A stretch of DNA of 64,000 nt from Planctomycetota bacterium (GCA_003388505.1 QQVO01000003.1:1-64000), one strand, 5' to 3'; counted from the first letter of the stretch, positions 1 through 8,907 are shown. Numbers and translations are program-made. The notes: generated from the sequence alone by a model not told the origin.

Positions 1-9
1 TTGCGAGCC

Positions 10-72
10 ACTTCGAGCCTCCCTGCTCGTATGAGATGGTGGTACACCTCATAGGAATCACAGGCTCGAAGT
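10..72. repeat. Long stem-loop at the left edge
   Basis: An exact 11-bp inverted repeat (ACTTCGAGCCT at 10-20, AGGCTCGAAGT at 62-72) encloses a second, 6-bp one (TATGAG at 30-35, CTCATA at 48-53). There is no T-run, so it is not a classic intrinsic terminator. It lies beyond the 3' end of the ferredoxin gene; whatever lies to the left is outside the window. Confidence 0.5.
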
Positions 73-170
73 CTTTCAACCCCAAAGCGTTAGATACAAC
101 TCGTGTGCGATATCGTGAACGGCGTTGAGTGGCACCCGATGCACAGGTGAGATGGCCGTCGCACGCGATG

Positions 171-189
171 CACTGGCGAGACGCCAGTG
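171..189. repeat. CACTGGCG palindrome, dispersed intergenic family
   Basis: A perfect 8-bp inverted repeat CACTGGCG-aga-CGCCAGTG. The same palindrome, followed by the same GGCAC extension, recurs twice between 50.40 and 50.64 kb, which marks it as a dispersed intergenic repeat. It sits about 50 bp past the ferredoxin stop and could act as a terminator hairpin. Confidence 0.6.
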
Positions 190-237
190 GCACGCATTGG
201 AGAGCTGCGGGTCGCGGCGCAAGGGGAGGCGCGCGGT

Positions 238-1326
238 TCAGCCGTCGAGGTCGTCGAGGCCGTCGAGCAGGTCGTCGAGATCGTCGCGGGGCTTGTCGGA
301 CTTCTCGGACTGCCGCTTGGGAATGCCGACCGCCATTCCGACCGCTTCGCGGCCGTCGTTGACGAGTTCGTTGTCGCGTTCGGCGACGGCCAGTTCGATT
401 CCGGTCTTTCCGTCGCCGCCGAATAGTTTCGACAGATCGATCTTGAGCCCGGCGACCTCTCCGTCGGCGCCGGCGATGGCGGGCGATTTGTGCTGCGGGA
501 AGATGATGGCGTTTTCCGGACAGACGCGACTGCAGGCGGGGCAGCCCTTTTTGCAGTTGTCCTGAGACTCAACGAGGATGCGGTCCACGTTGTCGACGCC
601 ATACACGCCGAACAGGCAGAAGTCGATGCACTCCATGCAGTTTGTGCAGCGGGAGTAATCGATGACGGGATACCAGCGTCGCTTGACCGGTTCGTCAATG
701 ACGGGAAGCTCGCCGTTCTCAGTTTCGTGGGGGGCCGCTCCATTGCCGTTGCCGTTTCCGTTGATCGGGATCGCCGGGAGCGCGGATTCCCCGGCGGGTC
801 CGCCTGATAGATACCGTTCGAGCTGGGCGGGTTCCGGATTGCCGCCAATCCAACTCATCAGGTCGACAGTCTGCTGAGAATTCTCGGCGGCGATCCGCCG
901 GATCTCTTCGAGAAATGCGTCGGCCTTCTTGCTGACGCGGAGGTCGATGCAGTAGAGATTTCGCGGCGGGACGTCGGCCGCGCCGACGGCGTCGGGGTGT
1001 TCTTCGGGGGCGACCTCTTCCTCTTCGTCGTCATCGTCAGCGACAAGCAGCGTGACGCCTTCCCGCCCTTTGACTCCCTGCCGGTCGAGAATCCAGCGGA
1101 TGCCGCGGGGATAGAGCCAGCCGAGCACGACCAGCGGCCCGTTGACGGAACGCAGGAACAGCAGGCCGGTGTGGTCGGCCTGCATGTCGTACAGGTTGGG
1201 AACGATGGAAACGTCGACGCCCGGTTCCATCAGGCAGCGCGCGGCGAGTTCTTCCTCGAGTTGGCGCATGGCGGGGTTCTTTCCCTGTGACTGGGAAATC
1301 ACCACGGTGATCTTTTTCGCGGCCAT
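238..1326 (-). CDS. 2[4Fe-4S] ferredoxin-domain protein with long N-terminal region
   Basis: A 362-residue iron-sulfur protein, probably a cytoplasmic electron carrier. Two four-cysteine clusters are clear: C227, C230, C233, C237 ([11 protein letters not shown]) and C258, C262, C265, C269 ([13 protein letters not shown]), the usual pattern of two [4Fe-4S] centres. The first 215 residues are not ferredoxin; they include an acidic run near residue 98-106 and a Gly/Asn-rich linker near 190-197 just before the cysteines. The C-terminus is Asp/Leu-rich. It follows the GcvH-like gene on the same strand with a 65-bp gap, so the two are probably co-transcribed and may share a redox pathway. The substrate and partner cannot be read from the sequence. 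Confidence 0.85.
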   Translation of the reverse strand: MAAKKITVVISQSQGKNPAMRQLEEELAARCLMEPGVDVSIVPNLYDMQADHTGLLFLRSVNGPLVVLGWLYPRGIRWILDRQGVKGREGVTLLVADDDDEEEEVAPEEHPDAVGAADVPPRNLYCIDLRVSKKADAFLEEIRRIAAENSQQTVDLMSWIGGNPEPAQLERYLSGGPAGESALPAIPINGNGNGNGAAPHETENGELPVIDEPVKRRWYPVIDYSRCTNCMECIDFCLFGVYGVDNVDRILVESQDNCKKGCPACSRVCPENAIIFPQHKSPAIAGADGEVAGLKIDLSKLFGGDGKTGIELAVAERDNELVNDGREAVGMAVGIPKRQSEKSDKPRDDLDDLLDGLDDLDG

Positions 1327-1391
1327 CGTCTCACTCCCGGGTCGTCGCGGCGTTCGTCAGCGGCGGAATGCGCCGAGCAACAGGGCTTCGT

Positions 1392-1841
1392 TCAGTTGAG
1401 TTGTCCTTTGACGACTCTCTGCGTCTCTTCCCAGACCGATTCGAGCTTTTCGACGTACTGCTCGGCCGTCAGGAACTCCTCGGATGTGGAGAAACGGTAT
1501 AGCCATCCGTCGCTGTATCCGCCGGTGTTGACGGCCGACGGGTCGTCATAAAGGTGCTCGTTAAATTCATGGATTGTGCCGTCAGCGGGTGCGTACAAGC
1601 TCGAGACGGCTTTCGAGCTTTCGATCTGCCCGATCTCCTGCTTTTTTCTGACGGCGGTGTTTGGCTCGATGTCCCAGTTGAGGAAGTAGACATCCTGAAG
1701 CAGCCGCACCGAGTAGGCCGTGAAGCCGACGCGGTACGCTCCGTCGTGCGGCTGCAGCCACAGGTGGTTGTCGGAGTACCGCCGGTCGCGCGGGATTCGC
1801 GCCTCGTAGTTGCCCATCATGAACACGAGGTCGGCGGACAT
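1392..1841 (-). CDS. GcvH-like lipoyl carrier protein
   Basis: A 149-residue protein of the glycine cleavage H family. The lipoyl-attachment motif is intact: ESSKAVSSLYAP with the modifiable lysine at residue 77, followed by the usual GxIxEfN stretch and the GGYSDGWLY segment. No glycine cleavage P, T or L gene lies nearby; the partner gene encodes a ferredoxin. This resembles lipoyl carriers outside glycine cleavage (for example LbpA of the sulfur-oxidising sHdr system), but that role is inference. ATG codons at residues 8 and 9 give a start closer to the usual H-protein length; no ribosome binding site decides between them. Confidence 0.8.
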   Translation of the reverse strand: MSADLVFMMGNYEARIPRDRRYSDNHLWLQPHDGAYRVGFTAYSVRLLQDVYFLNWDIEPNTAVRKKQEIGQIESSKAVSSLYAPADGTIHEFNEHLYDDPSAVNTGGYSDGWLYRFSTSEEFLTAEQYVEKLESVWEETQRVVKGQLN

Positions 1842-2516
1842 GTTTCGGAACGTTCGGTTGCTTTGTGCCTTGCGGGCTGCCGAGAACCAAAGCTCGGGCC
1901 AGCGCGCACACCGGGATTCGATGGTAGAAGGTTGCCGAATGCCGATGCAAGGTTCGCGGAGAACTTCAGACGGCGGAGCGGCGCACGACGCACTTTGCCG
2001 GGGGGACTCTTGCCTCGGAGGCGCGGAGGCGCAAAGGACCGCAGAGGCCTTGGAAAGGTGTCAGTGACATACAACTCGGCTGGGGCCCGGTGCCGAGGAA
2101 CCGGGCCCAGCAATTCTCGAACAGGACACGGATTTCCGCGGATGTGGCGGATCAGCACGGATTTCGAGGGGAATTCCTCAAGAGGCGGCAGCGCCGAGAC
2201 CGCATCCATTCAGGCGCGCATGGCGTCGACACATAAGACAGCAATCAGTGAAAATCGGTCCAATCCGTGGTCATCCGCGTTCCATTCGATTCTCTCGGAG
2301 AGTCACTCAATCGGGGATCGAGAGATGTGAGTAAACGACAGGTTGTAAGACTTCCGACGGGTGTTACTCGTGTTCGCCCGAAGTCTCACGACTTCGGCTA
2401 CACGACCGGGGCTTCCCTCGCTGCGCTCAGTCCAGCCCCGGCCACCCGGTTGAGTTGTGTGCAAGCGGCAGCCTTGGCCGGCCGTGCTTCAGATTCCGGA
2501 CCACGGCCTTCCGCAT
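1842..2516. other. Gene-free stretch with repeats
   Basis: Between the GcvH-like and Nudix genes (both leftward) I see no credible gene. The stretch carries a fragment of a GGCGCGGAGGCGCAAAGG boilerplate repeat near 2018, one copy of the 271-bp repeat (2071-2341), and a GC-rich imperfect hairpin near 2473-2507. Promoters for the GcvH-like gene must lie in its left part; none stands out. Confidence 0.6.
2071..2341 (+). repeat. 271-bp dispersed repeat, copy 1
   Basis: This segment matches 6001-6273 read on the opposite strand almost end to end, with scattered substitutions and small indels. Landmarks shared by both are a hairpin GGGCCCGG-10 nt-CCGGGCCC (2083-2108), several ATCCGCG/CGCGGAT words, and TCTCTCGGAGAGTCACTCAA. 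It has no open frame conserved between copies. Together the copies form an inverted repeat around about 3.7 kb and three genes. Confidence 0.8.
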
Positions 2517-2942
2517 TCAAACGTCGCCCCAATACTCGGCGACGGCGGCGAGCAGGGGGTCGATCGTCTGTTCCTGAATGGCGTGGGGCGGACGCCAGGG
2601 AAACCACGCATACGACTCGTGCTCGGTCGTGACGATCGGGCGGTCTTCCGTCAGTCGACCGAGAAAGATGCGTAGCGTTTTAGGTCGCCACTCGCCGCCG
2701 GTGCGTTTCGTTTTGACCTGGTAGGTTTGCGTGAAATGAAATTCGGGGTCGAGGTCGATGGCCGTGGACGGGATCCCGGTCTCCTCTTCGAGTTCCCGGA
2801 GAGCGCACTCGATGTCGGTTTCGCCGGGGTCAACGTGGCCTTTGGGGAGATCCCAGCGGGCGGGATGCTTCATCAGCAGGAATTCGCGATCGGCGGCGGC
2901 GCCGCGAAAGACAAGGACGCCGCAGGAACGGAGTTCTGGCAT
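2517..2942 (-). CDS. Nudix hydrolase, diadenosine-polyphosphate type
   Basis: A 141-residue single-domain Nudix hydrolase. The Nudix box is complete (starts GHVDPGETD, with RELEEETGI), giving the metal-binding REUxEExGU motif. The N-terminal SCGVLVFRG and the WDLPKGH segment just before the box are typical of bis(5'-nucleosyl)-tetraphosphatase/Ap6A-hydrolase-like members, which clean up dinucleoside polyphosphates. The substrate is inferred only from that resemblance. It stands alone between two repeat-bearing gaps. Confidence 0.88.
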   Translation of the reverse strand: MPELRSCGVLVFRGAAADREFLLMKHPARWDLPKGHVDPGETDIECALRELEEETGIPSTAIDLDPEFHFTQTYQVKTKRTGGEWRPKTLRIFLGRLTEDRPIVTTEHESYAWFPWRPPHAIQEQTIDPLLAAVAEYWGDV

Positions 2943-3258
2943 GAGGGCTCTTCGCGGGATCGAATGGACCGCGGATGACGCGGATCAGGCGGGTTCTCGC
3001 GGATGGTAGTTGATTGGTGCGCCGAGGCCAGACTCGAGGGGTATTGTGCGATCGGCCGTTGCCGCTGAGTGTGGGGGTTCTCCGGAATTCGGCGATCCGC
3101 GGAAATCAGCCCAGTCCGCGATCCCCGCAGCCCATTCGTCGAGTCACAGACAGACGCGATGCCCCGAAATCGGAGCCACCCGACCGGCATTCTGATTGCG
3201 AAACGGGCCCTGGACCGATAAGATTATGTTGATGGAAATCCGCGAGGAGGGTGTATCG
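2943..3258. other. Intergenic region with CGCGGAT words
   Basis: Divergent gap between the Nudix gene and the first DUF1501 gene. Its left part holds several CGCGGAT/ATCCGCG words similar to the core of the 271-bp repeat. A strong ribosome binding site AGGAGG lies at 3245-3250, eight bases before the ATG at 3259. No gene is visible. Confidence 0.55.
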
Positions 3259-4758
3259 ATGCTGCGCGTTTTGGGATCGTCAAAGCAACTGTGCGACGGC
3301 ATTACGCGTCGCGATCTGCTGCAGGTCGGCGGGGCCGCATTTGGCGGACTCAGCCTGGGGCAGATGCTTGAGCAGCAGGCAGCGGCGTCTTCCTCGGCTC
3401 AGTTCGGGAGCAGTTTCGGTCGGGCGAAGAACTGCATCGTCCTGTTCCTGTACGGTTCGCCGAGCCAGCTCGAGACGTTCGACATGAAGCCGGAAGCTCC
3501 GTTGGAGATTCGCGGCAGCATGCAGCCGATCGCCTCGTCCCTGCCGGGTCTGGACGTTTGCGAGCATCTTCCGCAGATGTCGAAGATCATGGACCGCACA
3601 ACGGTGGTCCGCTCCGTGACGCACCCCTATCCGCTGCACGGTGTGGCGCACGCGATGACGGGCGTGCCGATCATCGACGTGTCGATGGAATTGAATCCGC
3701 GCGATCCCCGGCATCAGCCGTACTTCGGTTCATGCGTGGAGTATGTGGACCGTCAGCAGCGGGGGGGCAAGCCGGCTGAGTTTGTGCAGAACGTGGCGCT
3801 GCCGTTTCCATTCAGCAGCAAGCGGTCGGATCAGCCATTCCGCGCGGGGCCGTATGCGGCCTATCTGGGCGGTGCGTATCACCCGTTGTGGACCGAGTTC
3901 GTGGGCGAGGGGACGGTCGACGTCCACAAGGAACGTCCCGGGTTCTCGTATACCGGTCCTGAGCCGTACCTGGGGTGCAGCCGCGACAGTCACTTCCGCC
4001 TGGCGGCCGTCGAGTCGCAGCCTGAGTTGACGATCGACCGGATGAATCTGCGGCGGGACCTGGTGTCGCAGTTCGAATCGGCGCGTCGGCATCTTGATGA
4101 GACCGATCTCGGCCAGTCGCTCTCGCAGTTCCAGGAGATGGCTTACGGTTTGATCTCCTCTCCGAAGGTCGGGGAGGCGCTCGACATTCGCACCGAAGAC
4201 GACGCCACTCGCGACATGTACGGGATGACGCTGTTCGGTCAGTCTTGCCTCGCCGCGCGGCGGTTGGTGGAGAACGGAACGAAACTGGTCTCGGTCTTCT
4301 GGGACGAGTACGGCCTGGCCGGCGACGCATGGGATACGCACTTTGAGCACTTCCCGCGGATGATCGACCAGCTTTGCCCGGGGTTGGACAAGGCGATGTA
4401 CGGGCTGATTCTCGACCTTGAACAGCGGGGCATGCTGGACGATACGCTCGTTGTTCTGATCAGTGAGCACGGGCGAACGCCCCGGATCAACGGCGCCAAG
4501 AACGGCGGCCGCGATCACTGGTCGCAGGCTTACTCGGTGCTGTTCGCGGGCGGGGGGACGACGCGCGGCAACGTGATCGGCGCAACCGATTCGATTGCCG
4601 GCGAACCGGTCGACCGGCCGGTTTCTCCCAAGTCGCTACTGGCGACGATGTACCATCTGCTGGGGATCGATCCGCATACGATGCTGCCCGATGCGGACGG
4701 CCGCCCCACGCCGCTGGTGCCCGAGGCGGCCTCGGTGATTCCCGAGTTGCTGGCGTAG
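3259..4758 (+). CDS. DUF1501 family exported protein
   Basis: A 499-residue protein of the DUF1501 family, which is strongly expanded in planctomycetes and related to sulfatase/alkaline-phosphatase-fold enzymes; its biochemical role is unknown. The N-terminus has a Tat-like TRRDLLQVGGAAFGG signal. Family landmarks are LFLYGSPSQLETFDMKP, SVFWDEYG, DTHFEHFPRM, LVVLISEHGRTPRIN and GRDHWSQAYSVLFAGGG. I chose the ATG at 3259 because AGGAGG lies eight bases upstream and the signal peptide follows; an in-frame ATG at 3196 would add 21 poorly fitting residues. No DUF1549 partner is adjacent. Confidence 0.9.
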   Translation: MLRVLGSSKQLCDGITRRDLLQVGGAAFGGLSLGQMLEQQAAASSSAQFGSSFGRAKNCIVLFLYGSPSQLETFDMKPEAPLEIRGSMQPIASSLPGLDVCEHLPQMSKIMDRTTVVRSVTHPYPLHGVAHAMTGVPIIDVSMELNPRDPRHQPYFGSCVEYVDRQQRGGKPAEFVQNVALPFPFSSKRSDQPFRAGPYAAYLGGAYHPLWTEFVGEGTVDVHKERPGFSYTGPEPYLGCSRDSHFRLAAVESQPELTIDRMNLRRDLVSQFESARRHLDETDLGQSLSQFQEMAYGLISSPKVGEALDIRTEDDATRDMYGMTLFGQSCLAARRLVENGTKLVSVFWDEYGLAGDAWDTHFEHFPRMIDQLCPGLDKAMYGLILDLEQRGMLDDTLVVLISEHGRTPRINGAKNGGRDHWSQAYSVLFAGGGTTRGNVIGATDSIAGEPVDRPVSPKSLLATMYHLLGIDPHTMLPDADGRPTPLVPEAASVIPELLA

Positions 4759-4896
4759 TTTGCGCCGGTTCTACTGAGACTGCGTCTGGTAAACGAGGGG
4801 GACTGCGAGATTGCGACATTGTGCGCAGTGTTTGCGGACTCCGTCGGCTCTGCTCAATCTATCGATTCTCGCGATCGATACTGAACTCAGGTCCGT

Positions 4897-4990
4897 GTGA
4901 CTCCGGTCACGTCTTGCGCTTTGTGACATGCAGTCACATTCGCGCTTTGTGGCATGCGGTCACAATTTGCGATCAGTGACATGCCGTCAC
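4897..4990. promoter_or_regulatory. Array of four CRP-like palindromes
   Basis: Four GTGAC-n4/5-GTCAC palindromes start at 4897, 4923, 4949 (GTGGC variant) and 4976, a period of 26-27 bp. Between units 2, 3 and 4 a TTCGCGCTTTG-like spacer is partly conserved, so the array also looks like a degenerate minisatellite. The half-sites resemble CRP/FNR targets (TGTGA-N6-TCACA), with N6 in the first unit and N7 in the others. The array ends 39 bp before the ATG of the coiled-coil gene at 5030. Confidence 0.6.
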
Positions 4991-5029
4991 ACTTGCGCTC
5001 TGAGACGATCTGAGTGAGAAGGAACCGCC

Positions 5030-5875
5030 ATGGATGGCACGCACGACACGGTGATTGAGCGCGAGATGACGGCGCGGCTGATTCACGAAGCACTCGGCCG
5101 GCAACTCAAGGTCACTGCGTTTCTCGCCGTGGTGCTGGGCGCTTTCGGGTTTCTGCTGGGGCACTATGTCGCCGATCTGCAGTCGCGGGAGACGACTGAT
5201 TTGCTCCGCGATGAAATCTCGGACCTGCAGCTGCAGGTCTCGCGACTGGCAGATCGCTCCGCACGCCACGAGGATCAGCAGGCTCGGCTGGCGATGGCGG
5301 TGACGGACATTGAAGCTCTGCGGCGCGAGGAGGCGGAGCGGAGTGAGGCCGCGCTCCACACGCTTGCCGCCGTGATAGAGAACCGCCGCCGCAACTGGTT
5401 GCGTCAACTCGAACAGTACAGCGGGGGAAGACGGTACGTTCCGCCGGAAATGGTGGTCGACGCCGTGAACCGGTACGTGGACGAACAGATGACGGTCGTG
5501 GGGCGCGTGCTGGACGTGACCGGCGAGACGGCCGCTCCGCTCCCGCCGGGCGATCCAGATTCTGTGACACTGGACTTACCGCCGGGCGGCCGTGTGAAGC
5601 CGGGCGCCGGGGCCGATGCCGAGCGAACTGCAGACGCGACCCTTCCGCCGGAACCGCGAGCGGACGGTTTTTTCCCTGCACGTCCCGCAGTGCCCGGACC
5701 GGAACTGCCTGCGCCGGGCGATGCCGCCCAGGATGAGGCGGAGACCTCGAAGGTCTACTTCACCCCGCCGCGCCGCAAAGGATTTCGGTTCTATTCCCCG
5801 AAGCAACCGGCGAAGATCGACACGGTCGACGCGAGTGAACCTGCGGCGATTCCGCTGCCGCCGCTGTCGCGGTGA
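5030..5875 (+). CDS. Membrane-anchored coiled-coil protein, unknown function
   Basis: I do not recognise this 281-residue protein. One transmembrane helix lies at about 27-47 (starting VTAFLAVVLGAFGF), followed by a predicted coiled coil to about residue 115 rich in Glu, Arg, Leu and Gln, then a Pro/Ala-rich low-complexity tail from about 165 to the end. The topology suggests a single-pass protein with a long soluble part. The ATG at 5030 has AAGGA seven to eleven bases upstream. The array of CRP-like palindromes directly upstream suggests regulated expression. Confidence 0.75.
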   Translation: MDGTHDTVIEREMTARLIHEALGRQLKVTAFLAVVLGAFGFLLGHYVADLQSRETTDLLRDEISDLQLQVSRLADRSARHEDQQARLAMAVTDIEALRREEAERSEAALHTLAAVIENRRRNWLRQLEQYSGGRRYVPPEMVVDAVNRYVDEQMTVVGRVLDVTGETAAPLPPGDPDSVTLDLPPGGRVKPGAGADAERTADATLPPEPRADGFFPARPAVPGPELPAPGDAAQDEAETSKVYFTPPRRKGFRFYSPKQPAKIDTVDASEPAAIPLPPLSR

Positions 5876-6000
5876 AGGCAGACGCCGCGATCGCCAAGCC
5901 ATCTCCTGCGGTTTCGCGCAATCGCTTCATCGAGCGTCGAAGCAGTCTTGGTCGGTCGAAGAAACTCCACAACACTCCCTTGGACAACGGCCTTGGAGGG

Positions 6001-6273
6001 CTGTCGTTGACACACAGCTCTCGATCGCCGCTTGAGTGACTCTCCGAGAGATTCGAATGGAACGCGGATGACCACGGATGGGACGGATTTTCGCCGATCG
6101 CTTTCAGTGGAATGCAGAGTATTCACGCCTGGATTGATGCGGTCTCGGCGATGCCGCCTTTTTAAGGGATTCCCCGCAAAATCCGTGATCATCCGCCAAA
6201 TCCGCGAGAATCTGTGTCCTATTCGAGAATCCCTCGGGCCCGGTTTCTCGGGGCCGGGCCCCAGCCGAGTTGT
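6001..6273 (-). repeat. 271-bp dispersed repeat, copy 2 (inverted)
   Basis: Reverse-strand counterpart of 2071-2341. The conserved hairpin is at 6236-6261 (GGGCCCGG-10 nt-CCGGGCCC) with a different loop sequence, so the stem is kept while the loop varies. The rest of the 5876-6376 gap contains a GGCCTTGGAGGGC palindrome relative near 5989 and the paired hairpins at 6284-6336; no gene is seen. Confidence 0.8.
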
Positions 6274-6283
6274 GGGGAAATGG

Positions 6284-6336
6284 CAGCCTTGGAAGGCTGT
6301 TCTACACGATTCGCAGCACAGCCTTCCAAGGCTGTG
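6284..6336. terminator. Paired CCTTGGAAGG hairpins
   Basis: Two palindromes in tandem: CAGCCTTGGAAGGCTG (6284-6299) and CACAGCCTTCCAAGGCTGTG (6317-6336). They lie 40-95 bp beyond the stop of the leftward TIGR00300 gene, a position suited to transcription termination or mRNA 3'-end protection, though no T-run follows. A matching pair lies at 31350-31405 past another gene. Confidence 0.5.
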
Positions 6337-6376
6337 ACGCCGATCCGTTTTCCGCTTCTCTGGTGAAGATCTCGGC

Positions 6377-7636
6377 CTACTTCTTGAGCCCGGCGAGGTC
6401 CTGCACGAGCGCGCGGAGGAATGGTTCCACGTCGGTTACGACGCCGATCGTCTGGTAGGTGCCTCGGTCGGCGAGCTTGGTGACGGTCGCCGGGTTGATG
6501 TCGACGCAGACGACCTTGACGCGGGCCGGGAGGAGATTCCCGGTAGCGATCGAATGCAGCGTCGTCGCGATCATCAGGCAGAAGGTGACCCCTTCGCAGA
6601 GTTCGCGCATCTTTCGCTGCGCTTCCACGATGTCGGTGACGACGTCAGGGAGGGGGCCGTCGTCGCGAATGCTGCCCGCGAGCAGGTAGGGAATCTCTTT
6701 CCGGACGCATTCGTACATGATGCCAGACTTCAAATGGCCGGATTCGACCGCCTGCGGGATGCCGCCGAGTCTCCGAATGCGGTTGATTGACCGCAAATGG
6801 TGCTCGTGGCCCTCCTCGGCCGCTTTGCCATGCGTCATCGAGATGCCGAGGCTGGTGTCGAAAAACGACTGTTCGATGTCGTGGGCGGCGAGGGCGTTGC
6901 CGGCGAAGAGGACGTTGACGTAGCCGTTCTCGATGAGCCAACTGAAGTGATTCCGGCTGCCGGTGTGAACGACGGCCGGTCCCGCAACGATGAGGATCTT
7001 GCCCGATTCGTCGCGCGTGCGGTGCATCGACTGCGCGATGTCGCGAACCGTCACGCCTTTCGGCTTCTCGCTGGAGACGGTCGAGTTCATGAAGCTGAAG
7101 GCATCGTGGCCGGAGCGGTCGCGTTCGACGGGATGGACGCGGGTGCCCTGCCGGCCGATGACGACCAGTTCTCCCTGGGCGACGTCGCACATCGGGATGC
7201 AGCGGGCGAACTTCTTCGAGTCATCCACCACCAGACCGCAGTCCATTTCGGCCCGGTCGACCGGGATCCAGCCGCCGTCGACGCGGACCTCGGTCACCTC
7301 GTTGGTCGTGCAGTAGAACCCCTCGGGGAAGGCCCCGTCCATGTCGGCCGGTTCGAGCCGCGCATCCTGGATGTCGAGCGGCATCGCACCGTGCTGCCCG
7401 ATGGCCACGAGGATTTCCTCAAGCGCCTCGTTCGACGCGGCGCGGACGGTGAGCGTCACGCGGCTGGCGTCGCGCCGCCGGTGGCCGATCTGGACGTCCT
7501 GAAATTCGAACTCGCCGCCGAGAGAGACGATCTCATCGAGCACTTTGGGAAGGATCAGGCTGTCGATGATGTGGCCCGAGAGTTCCACCTGTTCACTGGC
7601 CGGGAAGTTCGCGTTCTGTTCGGTTGAAGAACTCAT
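6377..7636 (-). CDS. TIGR00300/LOR-SDH family enzyme, ornithine cyclodeaminase-like
   Basis: A 419-residue protein matching the LOR/SDH conserved-region family (TIGR00300). The N-terminal ~100 residues are the small LOR-type domain (ELSGHIIDSLILPKVLDEI); the rest is the nucleotide-binding catalytic part with TTNEVTEVR, ILIVAGPAVVHTG, FAGNALAAHDIEQ and a Rossmann-like VKVVCVDINPATVTKL. Members in archaea act as ornithine cyclodeaminases, and cyanobacterial AgrE/ArgZ proteins carry an extra arginine dihydrolase domain that is absent here. Conversion of ornithine to proline is therefore a reasonable but unproven role. I took the ATG at 7636; an upstream in-frame start would add 52 residues rich in Pro and Ala. 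Confidence 0.8.
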   Translation of the reverse strand: MSSSTEQNANFPASEQVELSGHIIDSLILPKVLDEIVSLGGEFEFQDVQIGHRRRDASRVTLTVRAASNEALEEILVAIGQHGAMPLDIQDARLEPADMDGAFPEGFYCTTNEVTEVRVDGGWIPVDRAEMDCGLVVDDSKKFARCIPMCDVAQGELVVIGRQGTRVHPVERDRSGHDAFSFMNSTVSSEKPKGVTVRDIAQSMHRTRDESGKILIVAGPAVVHTGSRNHFSWLIENGYVNVLFAGNALAAHDIEQSFFDTSLGISMTHGKAAEEGHEHHLRSINRIRRLGGIPQAVESGHLKSGIMYECVRKEIPYLLAGSIRDDGPLPDVVTDIVEAQRKMRELCEGVTFCLMIATTLHSIATGNLLPARVKVVCVDINPATVTKLADRGTYQTIGVVTDVEPFLRALVQDLAGLKK

Positions 7637-7869
7637 CAACGGTATCCTTATGAAGCGTCGCCGGGGTTCAGCCACAGGAATTGTATGAGGGGTTGCGCGG
7701 TGTGGCGATGGGACTTGTGCAGGGGGAGCGGCGGGCGTGAGTCCGGCGATGCGTCCTTCCGCCGTCGCGCACGCCGCGATTTCCTGTCTCACCGTGTGGA
7801 ACTATCGGCTTACGCCGACGGCTCGCCGGGCTGCTGTTGCGTGCTTCCGGGGAGTGCTAAGATCGGCGC

Positions 7870-8907
7870 ATGCCCGCCGCGATTGAAGTCAGCAACCTAT
7901 CGAAGCGCTACCGCGTCTACCGGAAACGGGAAGGCGTGTGGGCGTCGGTGACGGGCCTGTTCCGCCGCGACTACAAGACGGTTGAAGCGGTGAAGAGCGT
8001 GAGTTTTTCGATCGACGCCGGAGAAATGGTCGCGTTTCTCGGACCGAACGGGGCGGGAAAGACGACGACGCTCAAACTCCTCTCCGGGCTGGTGTTTCCC
8101 ACGTCGGGAGACGCAGTGGTGCTGGGGCATATCCCCTGGAAGCGTGAACACAGTTATCGCCGCCGGTTTTCGCTGGTGATGGGTCAGAAGAACCAGTTGT
8201 GGTGGGATCTGCCGGCGCAGGAATCGTTCGGGCTGCACAAGGAGATCTACCGGATCGATCCGGACGCCTTTGAACGGAGACGGGACGAACTGACCGACCT
8301 GCTGGAGGTGGGAGACCTCGTGGCGCAGCCGGTGCGGGAACTCTCGCTCGGCGAGCGGATGCGGATGGAACTTATCGCCGCGCTGCTGCACAGTCCCGAT
8401 GTGCTTTTTCTGGACGAACCGACAATCGGACTGGACGTCGTCTCCCAGCGAAAGGTGCAGGAGTTCCTGAAGCACTACCAGGCGGAAAAGAAGATTACGG
8501 TCATTCTGACGAGCCACTACATGAAGGACGTCGAGGCGCTCTGCCGCCGGGCGATCATCATCAACGAAGGCGAGATCAAGCACGACGGTCCGCTGGCCGA
8601 CATAACCGACCGCTTCAGCCGCAACAAGGTGATTCACCTGCAGTTCGCCGGCGCCGACGTTCCGGCGGATCTGGGGAAGTACGGCAACGTGTTCGACGTC
8701 CACCCGCCGCGGGCCAAGCTGGAGGTTCCGCGTCAGAAGATTGCGGAAGTGCTCACCTCGCTGCTGGCAAAGTACACGCTGGAGGACGTGGGGGTCCAGG
8801 AGCGGCCGCTGGAGGAAGTGATTGCAGAGGTGTTTACGAATTCGAAGTCGAACTGCGAAGAAGTTTCGGTCTCGGTGGGGGAGACCGTCGGCCCCGGCGG
8901 GATTTGA
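7870..8907 (+). CDS. ABC transporter ATP-binding protein (ABC-2 type export)
   Basis: A 345-residue ABC ATPase. Walker [10 protein letters not shown] is at 58-66, the signature LSLGE at 158-162 and Walker B VLFLDEP at about 178-184. The [18 protein letters not shown] segment is typical of ATPases that pair with DUF990-type ABC-2 permeases. The last ~110 residues form the extra C-terminal domain of exporters in this class. No permease gene is adjacent; the flanking genes are an enzyme (divergent) and the acyltransferase-aminotransferase. The only ABC-2 permease in the window is at 43.9 kb and is of the matching class. Confidence 0.92.
   Translation: MPAAIEVSNLSKRYRVYRKREGVWASVTGLFRRDYKTVEAVKSVSFSIDAGEMVAFLGPNGAGKTTTLKLLSGLVFPTSGDAVVLGHIPWKREHSYRRRFSLVMGQKNQLWWDLPAQESFGLHKEIYRIDPDAFERRRDELTDLLEVGDLVAQPVRELSLGERMRMELIAALLHSPDVLFLDEPTIGLDVVSQRKVQEFLKHYQAEKKITVILTSHYMKDVEALCRRAIIINEGEIKHDGPLADITDRFSRNKVIHLQFAGADVPADLGKYGNVFDVHPPRAKLEVPRQKIAEVLTSLLAKYTLEDVGVQERPLEEVIAEVFTNSKSNCEEVSVSVGETVGPGGI

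Noticed and set aside
1392-1841. Standard glycine cleavage system
   Set aside because: The lipoyl carrier is intact but no gcvT, gcvP or lpd gene is adjacent and the partner gene encodes a ferredoxin.
4897-4990. CRISPR-like repeat array
   Set aside because: The period is only 26-27 bp, the palindromes and spacers are both partly conserved, and there are no unique spacers or cas genes.
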